Positions 1 through 6,068 of a stretch of DNA of 12,973 nt are shown here, piece after piece. Below the pieces are notes generated by a model. It had not been told where the DNA came from. It worked only from the letters and a program-made list of their open reading frames with translations, and searched no databases. The DNA is from JAEZJZ01 sp964450265 (GTDB taxonomy: Bacteria; Bacillota; UBA994; UBA5500). The position numbers and the translations under genes were made by a program. Location of the stretch: contig CAYVCY010000052.1 in NCBI GenBank assembly GCA_964450265.1, forward strand, positions 1 through 12,973, written 5' to 3'. Each line of letters begins with the position of its first letter. Position 1 is the stretch's first letter.

Positions 1-103
1 CTGCCTCCAGCCGAAGCGAGCTCATCCATCAGCCCGGCAGACAGTGACTGGGCACACAGTGCCTGGCCTCCCCAAGGGGCTGTCGCGTCAGCGACTGGGG
101 GCG
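1..103. other. Non-coding end of window downstream of selB
   Basis: No gene was found here. Reading on the minus strand after the selB stop there is a small perfect stem-loop, GTCGC-TGAC-GCGAC (about 82-95), then CCCC/GGGG, then GGCAC-TGT-GTGCC (51-63). None is followed by a T run, so no confident intrinsic terminator can be called. I looked for a tRNA-Sec gene, which often lies near selAB. There is no seven-base anticodon loop with TCA and no T-loop GGTTCGA-type sequence, so selC is not here. Confidence 0.5.
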
Positions 104-2029
104 TCAGCCTACAAACTGCCGGTGCAACGTACGCACGTCCCCCTTGCGTTGAGTGACCTTCTCGGCATCCAGATAATCCAGCAGAGCTAGGGCATATTTG
201 CGGCTAGTCTGCAGTCGATCCCGCAGGTCCGCCAAGGTGATGCTGCCTTGTTGCCGGATCAGGTCCACCACCAGCTCTTGGGCGCGAACAACAGCTGGGC
301 CGTAGAACACCAGATCGGCGCTTGCCTTCACCACTTCCTTCCGCTGTGCCATCGCCTGAATCACCTCACCCAGCCGCTCTACCGTTTCATTCAAGTCTGC
401 TGCCAGCTGACCCACGTCCGGAGGGGAGTAATGATTAGCCTCCAACGCCTGCAGAATATGCTCCCTGATGCGCGCATGCTTGCCGACGAACGCGACCTGG
501 AAGTCTGCCTGGCTGATGAATCCTCCCTGCAACTGCAGTTGGCTCTCGCCCAACAACAGTGTCAACAAACTATTAAACAACCGACTGGGTGAGGCCACAC
601 CCAGTCGGCTGCGCAGCTCCTCCTTGGGCATGCCGGGCCGTATGGGAAAACGCTGATGATAATCGGTCACCAGCTTATTGGCTCTCTCTGCCATCTGTTG
701 CAGATAATCGGCATGCAGGAGGTAGGGTTTGCCGTCAACGGTGATCGCCACCGCCAGGTCGATTGCCTGCAGCTCTTCCAGCAGCGGTTCCAACAATTCC
801 GCCGGCCGGCCGGCCATGCGGAAGAGCTGGTCGGCAGTGAGGAGCTGATCGCTATACTGTAGCAGGGTCTGGTTGAGGATTTCCAGGTCCCCACCCGACT
901 CCCTCTGCATCAGCTTCTTGATTCCATCTTCTTTGAAGCGTTGGCGCTTGCGCGGATGGGCATCCAAAATGGTGCCCCCGCCGATGGTGTGCATGGGCGA
1001 ATAGGTTCTGACCACGAAACGATCGCCTGCCTGCAATGCGACCGGTTCCTCCAAGCGCAGCTGTACCAAGGCTTTATCTCCAGGCAAGAGCATCTCCGCG
1101 TCCAGCAGTACTGCCCGGCAGAGCACCTCACTGGTGCCGGTGTACAGACGCAGCCGGTCGCGGTTTTGCAGCGGTTTCTCGGCGTCGGCCAGCAGTTCCA
1201 GACGAACATCCAGCATCAGTGTGCTGCGCAGCAAACCCGGCACGGTCAACACATCTCCTCTGGACAAATCATCCACATCCAGGCCAGCCAAATTGAGGGC
1301 AGCGCGCTGACCGGCGTAAGCAGCCTCCGCTTTCTGCCCGTGCACCTGAATGGAGCGGATGCGCGTCTCCCGGTTGTGCGGGTAGACCTCGGCCGCTTGA
1401 CCTAACTTGATGGTGCCGGCCACCACGGTCCCGGTGACTACGGTGCCAAAGCCGGTAATGCTGAATACCCGGTCGATCGGCAAGCGAAAGGGCAGATGGT
1501 CGTCCCGGCTAGGTACGTCGGCTGTCAGGCGGTCCACTTCTTCTACTAATTGCTCCAGACCCCTGCTGGTGACCGCCGAGATAGGGATGATTGGCGAACC
1601 CTCCAGAAAGGTCCCGATCAGACGGCTGCGAGTGTCGTCCATTACTAGTTCCAGCCACTCATCGTCCACCATATCGGTCTTGGTCATGGCCACCAAGCCT
1701 TGTTTAGTCTGTAGCAATGAAAGGATATGCAGGTGCTCCATAGTCTGAGGCATGATCCCCTCGTCGGCAGCGACGACCAGAATGACCACATCTATACCCC
1801 CGGCACCGGCCAACATGTTCTTGATGAAACGCTCGTGGCCAGGAACGTCCACGATGCCAGCCCTCCGCCCGCTGGGCAGATCGAAATAGGCAAATCCCAG
1901 ATCGATGGTGATGCCCCGTTCCTTTTCCTCCCGCAGCCGATCAGTATCGATGCTGGTCAGGGCTCTGATCAGCGTGGTCTTTCCATGATCGATGTGCCCT
2001 GCTGTGCCGATGATGACGTGTTTCATCAT
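104..2029 (-). CDS. selB: Selenocysteine-specific elongation factor SelB
   Basis: SelB is the GTPase that delivers selenocysteyl-tRNA to a UGA codon on the ribosome when a SECIS hairpin follows that codon. The 641 residues have the normal family length. The G domain shows GHIDHGKT (residues 11-18), switch motif DVPGH (61-65) and TKTD (116-119) at the NKxD position. EF-Tu-like beta-barrel domains follow, and the last ~270 residues fit the winged-helix repeats that bind the SECIS RNA. The start is translationally coupled to selA: the selA TGA (2028-2026) overlaps two tandem ATG codons (2029 and 2026), and a seven-G run just upstream acts as the ribosome binding site inside selA. Either ATG could be used. 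The gene implies that in-frame TGA codons in this genome can encode selenocysteine, and one candidate lies at 4696-4905. Confidence 0.97.
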   Translation of the reverse strand: MMKHVIIGTAGHIDHGKTTLIRALTSIDTDRLREEKERGITIDLGFAYFDLPSGRRAGIVDVPGHERFIKNMLAGAGGIDVVILVVAADEGIMPQTMEHLHILSLLQTKQGLVAMTKTDMVDDEWLELVMDDTRSRLIGTFLEGSPIIPISAVTSRGLEQLVEEVDRLTADVPSRDDHLPFRLPIDRVFSITGFGTVVTGTVVAGTIKLGQAAEVYPHNRETRIRSIQVHGQKAEAAYAGQRAALNLAGLDVDDLSRGDVLTVPGLLRSTLMLDVRLELLADAEKPLQNRDRLRLYTGTSEVLCRAVLLDAEMLLPGDKALVQLRLEEPVALQAGDRFVVRTYSPMHTIGGGTILDAHPRKRQRFKEDGIKKLMQRESGGDLEILNQTLLQYSDQLLTADQLFRMAGRPAELLEPLLEELQAIDLAVAITVDGKPYLLHADYLQQMAERANKLVTDYHQRFPIRPGMPKEELRSRLGVASPSRLFNSLLTLLLGESQLQLQGGFISQADFQVAFVGKHARIREHILQALEANHYSPPDVGQLAADLNETVERLGEVIQAMAQRKEVVKASADLVFYGPAVVRAQELVVDLIRQQGSITLADLRDRLQTSRKYALALLDYLDAEKVTQRKGDVRTLHRQFVG

Positions 2030-3450
2030 CGATTCCCCCCCAGTGCACGCACTAGGGCCGCCACAACCACCGGATCCTCCTCTGGTTGTATGGTGCGCAG
2101 ATCGAGCAGCACCCGCTGCTGCTGGATGCGGCCAAAGACCGCCGGTTCACCCCAGCGCAAGGAGCTTTCCAAGCGATCGACGCTGGTGTGATCTGGACTG
2201 ATGGCCAGTGCGACGCTTGGGATGTCATGTCCGGGCAGAGACCCTCCACCCACCTGAGCGAAGCTATCCACAACTTGTACCTGCGCCTGCTGGGAGAGTT
2301 GATCGGTCAGCGCCACAGCCATCCGTTCTGCCCTGATTCGCAGTGTCGGCACTGCCGCTGCCAGCATCCGCAGGGTAGGAATCTGCTCGATAGCTTGCTG
2401 CCCGTCTCTATACAAGCGCAGGGTGGCCTCCAGTGCAGCTAGCGTGAGCTTGTCGATGCGCAACGCCCGGTTAAGGGGATGCTGGCGCAGGCGACTGATG
2501 GCCTCGCCCTTACCTACCGCTATGCCTGCCTGGGGACCTCCTAGCAGTTTATCGCCACTGAAGGTGACCACATCCATTCCAGATGCTAGCGATTCCAGGA
2601 CGGTCGGCTCATGGGGATAGCCTAAAGGCACCAGGTCTATCAACACACCGCTGCCCAAGTCCTCGATGGCCAGTAAGCCGTGTTCATGGGCCAACTCGGC
2701 CATATCCCTGCCAGCGACGGATTGGTTGAAGCCGATAATCTGATAGTTGCTGGTGTGCACCTTTAGCAGTGCAGCAGTGTCGGCGGTGATCGCCCTGGCA
2801 TAGTCGCGCAAGTGGGTCTTGTTGGTTGTCCCCACTTCCACCAAGCGACAGCCACTCTGCTCCATTACCTCAGGAATGCGGAATGACCCGCCGATCTCCA
2901 CCAACTGGCCACGGGAGACGACCACCTGCCGACCGGCGGTGAGGGCTGCCAACGCCAATACCACCGCCCCAGCATTGTTATTGACTACGATAGCATCCTC
3001 AGCCCCGGTCAACTCCAACAGCAGATCGTGTACATGGGAGTAACGAGACCCTCTTTCCCCAGAAGCAATATCCATCTCCAGCGTGGAGTAATTGCTGGCT
3101 ATCTCCAGCATCTGCTGTTTCGCCTGTTCAGCCAACAGCGACCGCCCCAAATTGGTATGAATGATCACGCCGGTGGCGTTGATCACCGGATGCAAGCTCG
3201 GGCGCAGGGAGCTCTCTATCTGAACTGACAGCTGAGAAAACAAGTTGGCCATGGCAATTTGCAGCTCAGCTTCTTGCCATTCACCTCGCTGCAACCGGCC
3301 ACGCCATTCGTCCAGCAATGTTCGCAGACAGCTGACCACCGGTTGACGCCCATATTTTCTTTGCAGCTGCTCACTCTGCGGCTGCTTCAGCACAATGTCC
3401 ACCGATGGCAATTGGCGAAGCAGTGCTTGTCTATGGTCTAACAAATGCAT
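2026..3450 (-). CDS. selA: L-seryl-tRNA(Sec) selenium transferase SelA
   Basis: SelA is the PLP enzyme that converts seryl-tRNA(Sec) to selenocysteyl-tRNA(Sec) using selenophosphate. The 474 residues match the bacterial family length. Visible family features are NATGVIIHTNLGRS (91-104), NNNAGAV (157-163), the region EDLGSG (263-268) and the PLP-lysine motif TFSGDKLLGGPQAG, with the probable Schiff-base lysine at 301. The 3' end overlaps selB by four bases, so the two are co-translated. The start is uncertain: AGGAGG (3453-3458) lies only two bases before the ATG at 3450, whereas a TTG at codon 3 (3444) has an ideal eight-base spacing. A perfect hairpin (3461-3476) ends two bases before that ribosome binding site, and two further hairpins precede it, so leader structure could influence translation. 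Confidence 0.97.
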   Translation of the reverse strand: MHLLDHRQALLRQLPSVDIVLKQPQSEQLQRKYGRQPVVSCLRTLLDEWRGRLQRGEWQEAELQIAMANLFSQLSVQIESSLRPSLHPVINATGVIIHTNLGRSLLAEQAKQQMLEIASNYSTLEMDIASGERGSRYSHVHDLLLELTGAEDAIVVNNNAGAVVLALAALTAGRQVVVSRGQLVEIGGSFRIPEVMEQSGCRLVEVGTTNKTHLRDYARAITADTAALLKVHTSNYQIIGFNQSVAGRDMAELAHEHGLLAIEDLGSGVLIDLVPLGYPHEPTVLESLASGMDVVTFSGDKLLGGPQAGIAVGKGEAISRLRQHPLNRALRIDKLTLAALEATLRLYRDGQQAIEQIPTLRMLAAAVPTLRIRAERMAVALTDQLSQQAQVQVVDSFAQVGGGSLPGHDIPSVALAISPDHTSVDRLESSLRWGEPAVFGRIQQQRVLLDLRTIQPEEDPVVVAALVRALGGNR

Positions 3451-3452
3451 AA

Positions 3453-3458
3453 CCTCCT
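3453..3458 (-). promoter_or_regulatory. selA ribosome binding site with unusual spacing
   Basis: AGGAGG on the minus strand is two bases from the annotated ATG (3450) and eight bases from an in-frame TTG (3444). Normal spacing is about five to nine bases, so the TTG may be the real or an additional start. The site sits directly against a six-base-pair hairpin (3461-3476). Confidence 0.6.
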
Positions 3459-3460
3459 AA

Positions 3461-3554
3461 CAATGCTAAAGCATTGCGGGCAATGGGCATTCTTTCTATC
3501 GAAAGATTTGCCTTTGGGCATTCTTTCTGACGAAAGATTGGCCTTATCGTTGCC
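3461..3554 (-). repeat. Composite hairpin repeat, copy in the selA leader (core unit twice)
   Basis: This intergenic block has three consecutive hairpins. The first is CAATGC-TAAA-GCATTG (3461-3476). The second is GGCA-T-TCTTTC-TATC-GAAAGA-TT-TGCC (3486-3512). The third is the same design with loop TGAC (3516-3543) and one mismatch in its outer stem. The order hairpin, TGCGGGC, then TCTTTC/GAAAGA hairpin recurs at 11056-11124, also in an intergenic region upstream of a minus-strand gene. On the minus strand the block begins with GCAACGAT and ends against the selA ribosome binding site. It could be a miniature mobile or REP-like element, or a structured RNA leader. Confidence 0.7.
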
Positions 3555-3607
3555 TCAATAACCGTCAATTTACTTCTCCTGGTGTGTTACCAGCATCTTC
3601 TGACACC

Positions 3608-4543
3608 CTAGGCCTGCAAATGATCTAGATATACTTGAGCTGACACCCCTGCCAATGCGCCATCGCCGACAGCGGTAGCTACCTGTCGCAGGCTCTTCTG
3701 GCGAATGTCCCCGGCAGCGAATACGCCTGGGATATTGGTGCGCAGGTCAGCATCAGCGATGATGTAACCGGCTTCGTCTGTCTTTACCTGACCCAGGAAG
3801 GCCTCGTTGTTTGGCGACAGACCGATATAGATGAACACCCCAGCCACGTCGAGGGTAGAGCCTTGGTCGGTCTTGGCGTCTCGCAGACGCAACTGGTTTA
3901 CCTTGGTCTCGCCGGAAATCTCATCCACCACCGTATTCCAATGGATCTCTATTTGCGGATGATTGAGTGCCTTTGCTTGCACCACTGCGGTAGCCCGCAG
4001 GGCATCCCGTCGCACCAGCAGATGCACCCGCGAAGCAAACCTAGTCAAGTAAACTGCCTCTTCCACTGCCGAATCCCCTCCGCCTATGACGGCGACTGGC
4101 TGGCCCCGATAGAAGGCACCGTCACAGACAGCACAATAGGAAACGCCCCGTCCGCGCAGACGGTCTTCTCCTGGCACATTGAGCAGCCGGGACCGCGTGC
4201 CGGTAGCCAGGATCACCGTCCTGGCCAGAAACTGGCCTTCCGAGGTCTGCACCCGCTTAGTGGCTCCAGTCAAGTCCATCCCGGTCACTTCTGCCAACTG
4301 CAGTTCTGCTCCGAAGCGCTGCGCCTGCTCCAGCATGGCGAAGCTCACTTCCATACCGGCGACGCCCTCGGGGAAACCGGGGTAGTTTTCAATGCGGTCG
4401 GTGACAGCCAACTGTCCCCCCACCGACAGTCTCTCCAAGATTACGGTGTGCAGATCGGCGCGGGCAGTGTAGAGCGCCGCCGTCAGTCCCGCCGGCCCCC
4501 CACCTACAATAATCACGTCGCATATATCCCTATTTTGCCCCAT
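3608..4543 (-). CDS. trxB: Thioredoxin reductase (NADPH, FAD) TrxB
   Basis: This flavoenzyme passes electrons from NADPH through FAD to thioredoxin or a related thiol carrier in the cytoplasm. The 311 residues match low-molecular-weight bacterial TrxB. The FAD site GGGPAG is at 14-19, and the redox pair CAVC is at 137-140 and followed by DG. The NADPH-domain motif GGGDSAVEEA is at 154-163 with HLLVRR at 174-179, and the second FAD segment GVFAAGDIR is at 273-281. Both active-site cysteines are ordinary codons. The start is supported by AGGAGAG about six bases upstream. Upstream lies the terminator of the small HMA selenoprotein gene; downstream, after 157 bases with the hairpin repeat, is selA. 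It could supply electrons to the neighbouring selenol/thiol protein, which is inference. Confidence 0.96.
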   Translation of the reverse strand: MGQNRDICDVIIVGGGPAGLTAALYTARADLHTVILERLSVGGQLAVTDRIENYPGFPEGVAGMEVSFAMLEQAQRFGAELQLAEVTGMDLTGATKRVQTSEGQFLARTVILATGTRSRLLNVPGEDRLRGRGVSYCAVCDGAFYRGQPVAVIGGGDSAVEEAVYLTRFASRVHLLVRRDALRATAVVQAKALNHPQIEIHWNTVVDEISGETKVNQLRLRDAKTDQGSTLDVAGVFIYIGLSPNNEAFLGQVKTDEAGYIIADADLRTNIPGVFAAGDIRQKSLRQVATAVGDGALAGVSAQVYLDHLQA

Positions 4544-4593
4544 ACTGTTCTCTCCTTCTTTGGTAGATCATGCTGAATCATTTCTGGGATCAT
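4513..4593 (-). CDS. Possible 26-residue upstream peptide overlapping trxB
   Basis: An ATG at 4593 is preceded by AGAGGTGAT at good Shine-Dalgarno spacing and opens a 26-residue frame. The frame ends at a TGA inside the first codons of trxB, in another frame. The peptide would begin MIPEMIQHDLPKKER and has no recognisable domain. It could be a leader peptide coupled to trxB translation, or a chance frame with a fortuitous ribosome binding site. Confidence 0.2.
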   Translation of the reverse strand: MIPEMIQHDLPKKERTVWGKIGIYAT

Positions 4594-4660
4594 CCTCTAA
4601 TCACCTCTTGCAGGGACCAGATTCCTCGCTACACTGGGAAAGACAGCGACTTGCTGCAAG

Positions 4661-4683
4661 AAAAAACCCGGGCAGCACCCGGG
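4661..4683 (-). terminator. Rho-independent terminator of the HMA selenoprotein gene
   Basis: On the minus strand the sequence reads CCCGGG-TGCTG-CCCGGG followed directly by TTTTTT, a textbook intrinsic terminator. It begins 12 bases after the TAG stop of the 69-residue HMA gene. It therefore marks the end of that transcription unit and argues that the small gene is truly expressed. trxB downstream would need its own promoter or read-through. Confidence 0.9.
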
Positions 4684-4695
4684 CGCAAGGCAGAG

Positions 4696-4905
4696 CTAAC
4701 CTGAAACGTCATACCCAGCTTCCATGATCGCACCCTTCAGCGTCTCGATGGACACCTGGCTGTGATCGAAACGCACCTTCACTCGCTTGGAAGCCAAGTC
4801 GACGTCAACAGCCTGCACACCGTCCAAACTGGACAGCGCCCGCGTGACAGCGGCCTTGCAGTGGCCTCAGGTCATACCGATAACTTCAAAAACACTCTCC
4901 TGCAT
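4696..4905 (-). CDS. Selenocysteine-containing heavy-metal-associated (HMA) domain protein, copper-chaperone-like
   Basis: Reading the TGA at 4869-4867 as selenocysteine gives one 69-residue protein from ATG 4905 to TAG 4696. It matches a single HMA/CopZ/MerP fold throughout. The metal loop is GMTUGHC (residues 10-16), where U13 replaces the first cysteine of the usual GMTCxxC. It is followed by the family patterns A-V-T-R-A-L-S-S-L-D-G-V and V-D-L-A-S-K-R-V-K-V, and ends MEAGYDVSG, typical of the family C terminus. AAGGGAG lies eight bases before the ATG. A SECIS-like stem-loop follows the TGA, a strong terminator follows the stop, and selA/selB are nearby. csoR, a copper-type repressor, lies upstream and trxB downstream. 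The likely role is intracellular Cu(I) or other soft-metal binding, or redox sensing, through a Se/S pair; this is inference. A pseudogene with a Cys-to-stop change is the alternative, but the frame is otherwise intact. Confidence 0.88.
4838..4869 (-). promoter_or_regulatory. Selenocysteine TGA and candidate bacterial SECIS stem-loop
   Basis: After the in-frame TGA (4869-4867) there are 17 bases, ending with the 5' arm GCCGC, then the loop TGTCAC (4849-4844), then the 3' arm GCGGGC (4843-4838). The stem is five base pairs with one bulged G. The loop has a G at its second position. A short stem with an apical loop about 16-37 bases after UGA and a G in the first two loop bases is the bacterial SECIS pattern, as I recall it. 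I assessed the folding by eye only. A shorter alternative, GGCC-ACTGCAA-GGCC, immediately after the TGA competes with it. Confidence 0.6.
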
Positions 4906-4913
4906 AGTCAAGA

Positions 4914-4920
4914 CTCCCTT
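4914..4920 (-). promoter_or_regulatory. Ribosome binding site of the HMA selenoprotein
   Basis: AAGGGAG lies eight bases before the ATG at 4905. It fixes the start of the short frame upstream of the selenocysteine codon, and shows that the 12 codons before the TGA are a translated start and not a fragment. Confidence 0.7.
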
Positions 4921-4990
4921 CAAAGTGGACTGATCCGGCAAAACCCCGAAACCACTGAGGAGGCTGATCAGTGTCCTTGTGAGGCTCAAG

Positions 4991-5060
4991 CGGAAGAATC
5001 CAGATTCCGGAGGCGTCACTACGTCGCCGGATAAGACCCTTCGCTTCGCTCAGGGTGACA
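4991..5060 (-). repeat. Structured intergenic repeat between csoR and the selenoprotein gene
   Basis: Three adjacent hairpins are visible. The first is CGGAA/TTCCG (4991-5009). The second is a ten-position stem CCGGAGGCGT-CACT-ACGTCGCCGG (5007-5030) with one mismatch and one G-U pair. The third is ACCCT/AGGGT enclosing TTCGCTTCGCTC (5036-5056). The last part, read on the minus strand as GTCACCCTGAGCGAAGCGAA, resembles a short interspersed repeat I recall from many bacterial intergenic regions, often with ATTCT/AGAAT in place of ACCCT/AGGGT. It is probably a repeat insertion in the 276-nt leader of the HMA gene, but could affect its expression. The rest of 4906-5181 shows no clear promoter. 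Confidence 0.55.
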
Positions 5061-5074
5061 ACCGCTAGGCGACT

Positions 5075-5158
5075 GTCTGTCCGCGATCACAGATAATGAC
5101 CGTGATACGGCGGTCTTTCAGTGCTCGCGTCAGCCTCCTCAGTATCATGCCTGTCCAA
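5075..5158 (-). CDS. Possible short peptide after csoR
   Basis: Between csoR and the structured repeat an ATG near 5149 opens a 27-codon frame (MILRRLTRALKDRRITVIIC, then seven more residues) ending at TAG. It has a coding-like basic composition but no convincing ribosome binding site and no family I recognise. It is in the same frame as csoR, separated from it by TAG and TGA codons. It may be a gene remnant or chance. Confidence 0.12.
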
Positions 5159-5181
5159 AAGTCACTTATGCCCTCTCAGGG

Positions 5182-5460
5182 CTATTTAAGGAACTGCGCC
5201 AGCACCTCCATCAACTCGTCGATAGCCTCGTCTCCCCGGTCATGCGCGATAGCTGATCTGAGGCAGCCACGGGTGTGTCCGGCGATCAATGCCAACCCTA
5301 CTTTGTTCAAACCAGCCCTGACAGCAGCCAATTGCACTAAGATATCCACGCAATAGCGGTCCTCATCTACCATGCGCTGGATCCCCCGCACCTGCCCCTC
5401 GATCAGCCGCAGGCGGCGCATCAGGTCTTCATTATCCCGCAAGTAACTTCTTTCTGCCAC
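5182..5460 (-). CDS. csoR: CsoR-family metal-sensing repressor, copper type
   Basis: CsoR-family repressors are all-alpha DNA-binding tetramers that release DNA when Cu(I) binds. The 92 residues match the family length. The family core LRLIEGQVRGIQRMVDEDRYC is visible, together with the Cu(I) ligand set Cys37, His62 (in GHTRGC) and Cys66. This C-H-C pattern points to copper and not to the nickel-type RcnR or formaldehyde-type FrmR set. The start is a GTG whose first base is the last base of the fur stop codon (TAGTG), so translation is coupled to fur. Its most obvious target is the HMA selenoprotein downstream, but I could not find a clear GC-rich palindromic CsoR operator in the 276-nt gap. 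A small hairpin GCCCT-CTC-AGGGC overlaps the stop, without a T run. Confidence 0.92.
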   Translation of the reverse strand: MAERSYLRDNEDLMRRLRLIEGQVRGIQRMVDEDRYCVDILVQLAAVRAGLNKVGLALIAGHTRGCLRSAIAHDRGDEAIDELMEVLAQFLK

Positions 5461-5927
5461 TATGGGTTATCTCCCTGCTTCTTGGTTTGACAATCCCGGC
5501 AATAGCCGAAAAAGCGCAGACTATGATCCACCACTCGGAAACCGTTCTCGTTTCCGATGATCGCCTCCAAGTCCTCCAGCAGGTCTTCGTTGAACTCAAA
5601 GATGCTGCCACAGTCTAGGCAAATCAGATGGTGGTGATAATGGCGATCCTGATCCAGGCTGAATTCGTAACGCCTACCTCCGGTGCCAAAATCCAGGCGC
5701 GAAACCAATCCCAGTTCTTCAAACAAGTCCAGGCTGCGATAGATGGTGGCTAATCCGATATCCGGGTGATGATCCCTGGTGCGATCGTAGATGTCCTCAG
5801 CAGTCAGGTGCTCCTCCTGTCCCTCCAGCAGAATCTGCAACACGGCTTCCCTTTGGGGAGTGAGGCGTAAGTCCTTCTCTTTCAGCAGTTTACGAACATT
5901 GACCAGGGCTTGCTTCACTTTAGTCAC
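5460..5927 (-). CDS. fur: Fur-family metalloregulator
   Basis: This is a winged-helix repressor of the Fur/PerR/Zur superfamily with 155 residues, a normal length. The N-terminal DNA-binding domain contains RLTPQREAVLQIL (21-33) and the recognition helix region GLATIYRSLDLFEELGLV (58-75). The C-terminal metal domain has HYHHHLICLDCG (96-107), rich in histidine ligands, and structural zinc cysteines at 103/106 and 143/146. The histidine cluster followed by LICLDCG resembles Fur more than PerR or Zur, but the metal cannot be fixed by eye. The start is GTG with only a weak AGAGAAAG upstream; no in-frame ATG lies nearby. It overlaps csoR by one base, making a two-regulator operon. The 141-nt gap to thiF probably holds its promoter, although I saw no clear Fur box. 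Confidence 0.93.
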   Translation of the reverse strand: MTKVKQALVNVRKLLKEKDLRLTPQREAVLQILLEGQEEHLTAEDIYDRTRDHHPDIGLATIYRSLDLFEELGLVSRLDFGTGGRRYEFSLDQDRHYHHHLICLDCGSIFEFNEDLLEDLEAIIGNENGFRVVDHSLRFFGYCRDCQTKKQGDNP

Positions 5928-5958
5928 CAGCTTTCTCTGGGGTATCGGCCTGACGGAA

Positions 5959-6054
5959 TTGTTCCCTTGCTCCTTGACGGCTAAACGTTATCAGCACAGT
6001 GTTCGCCAAGCAGCTGGGGCAATCCTGCCTGCTGCCAGCGATGAATATTCTTCG
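5959..6054 (-). CDS. Doubtful 27-residue peptide between thiF-like gene and fur
   Basis: After the E1-like gene an ATG near 6053 opens MPLTKNIHRWQQAGLPQLLG plus seven residues, ending at TAG. There is no good ribosome binding site and no recognisable family. The rest of this 141-nt gap has no obvious terminator. It is recorded because it fills most of the gap, and is more likely chance than a gene. Confidence 0.1.
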
Positions 6055-6068
6055 TAAGCGGCATTTTC

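Noticed and set aside
1..103. Possible tRNA-Sec (selC) gene beside selB
   Set aside because: The acceptor-like GGGGAGGCC is present on the minus strand, but there is no anticodon loop with TCA, no T-loop and no matching 3' end before the window edge.
3486..3543. CRISPR-like tandem repeat
   Set aside because: Only two hairpin units with almost no spacer; not a CRISPR array.
3863..4576. 237-residue plus-strand frame
   Set aside because: It is antisense to trxB, whose FAD and redox motifs are unmistakable; no family resemblance or start signal.
4762..5034. 90-residue plus-strand frame over the HMA gene
   Set aside because: It covers the small selenoprotein in the opposite direction and the structured repeat; the minus-strand reading matches a known fold and has start and terminator signals.
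4906..5181. CsoR operator upstream of the HMA gene
   Set aside because: No convincing palindrome of the CCC-N-GGG type was found; the ACCCT/AGGGT pair belongs to the repeat hairpin and is too widely spaced.
5928..6068. Fur box or promoter upstream of fur
   Set aside because: A partial GATAACG and ATACCCC are present, but neither forms the expected inverted repeat or a -35/-10 pair.
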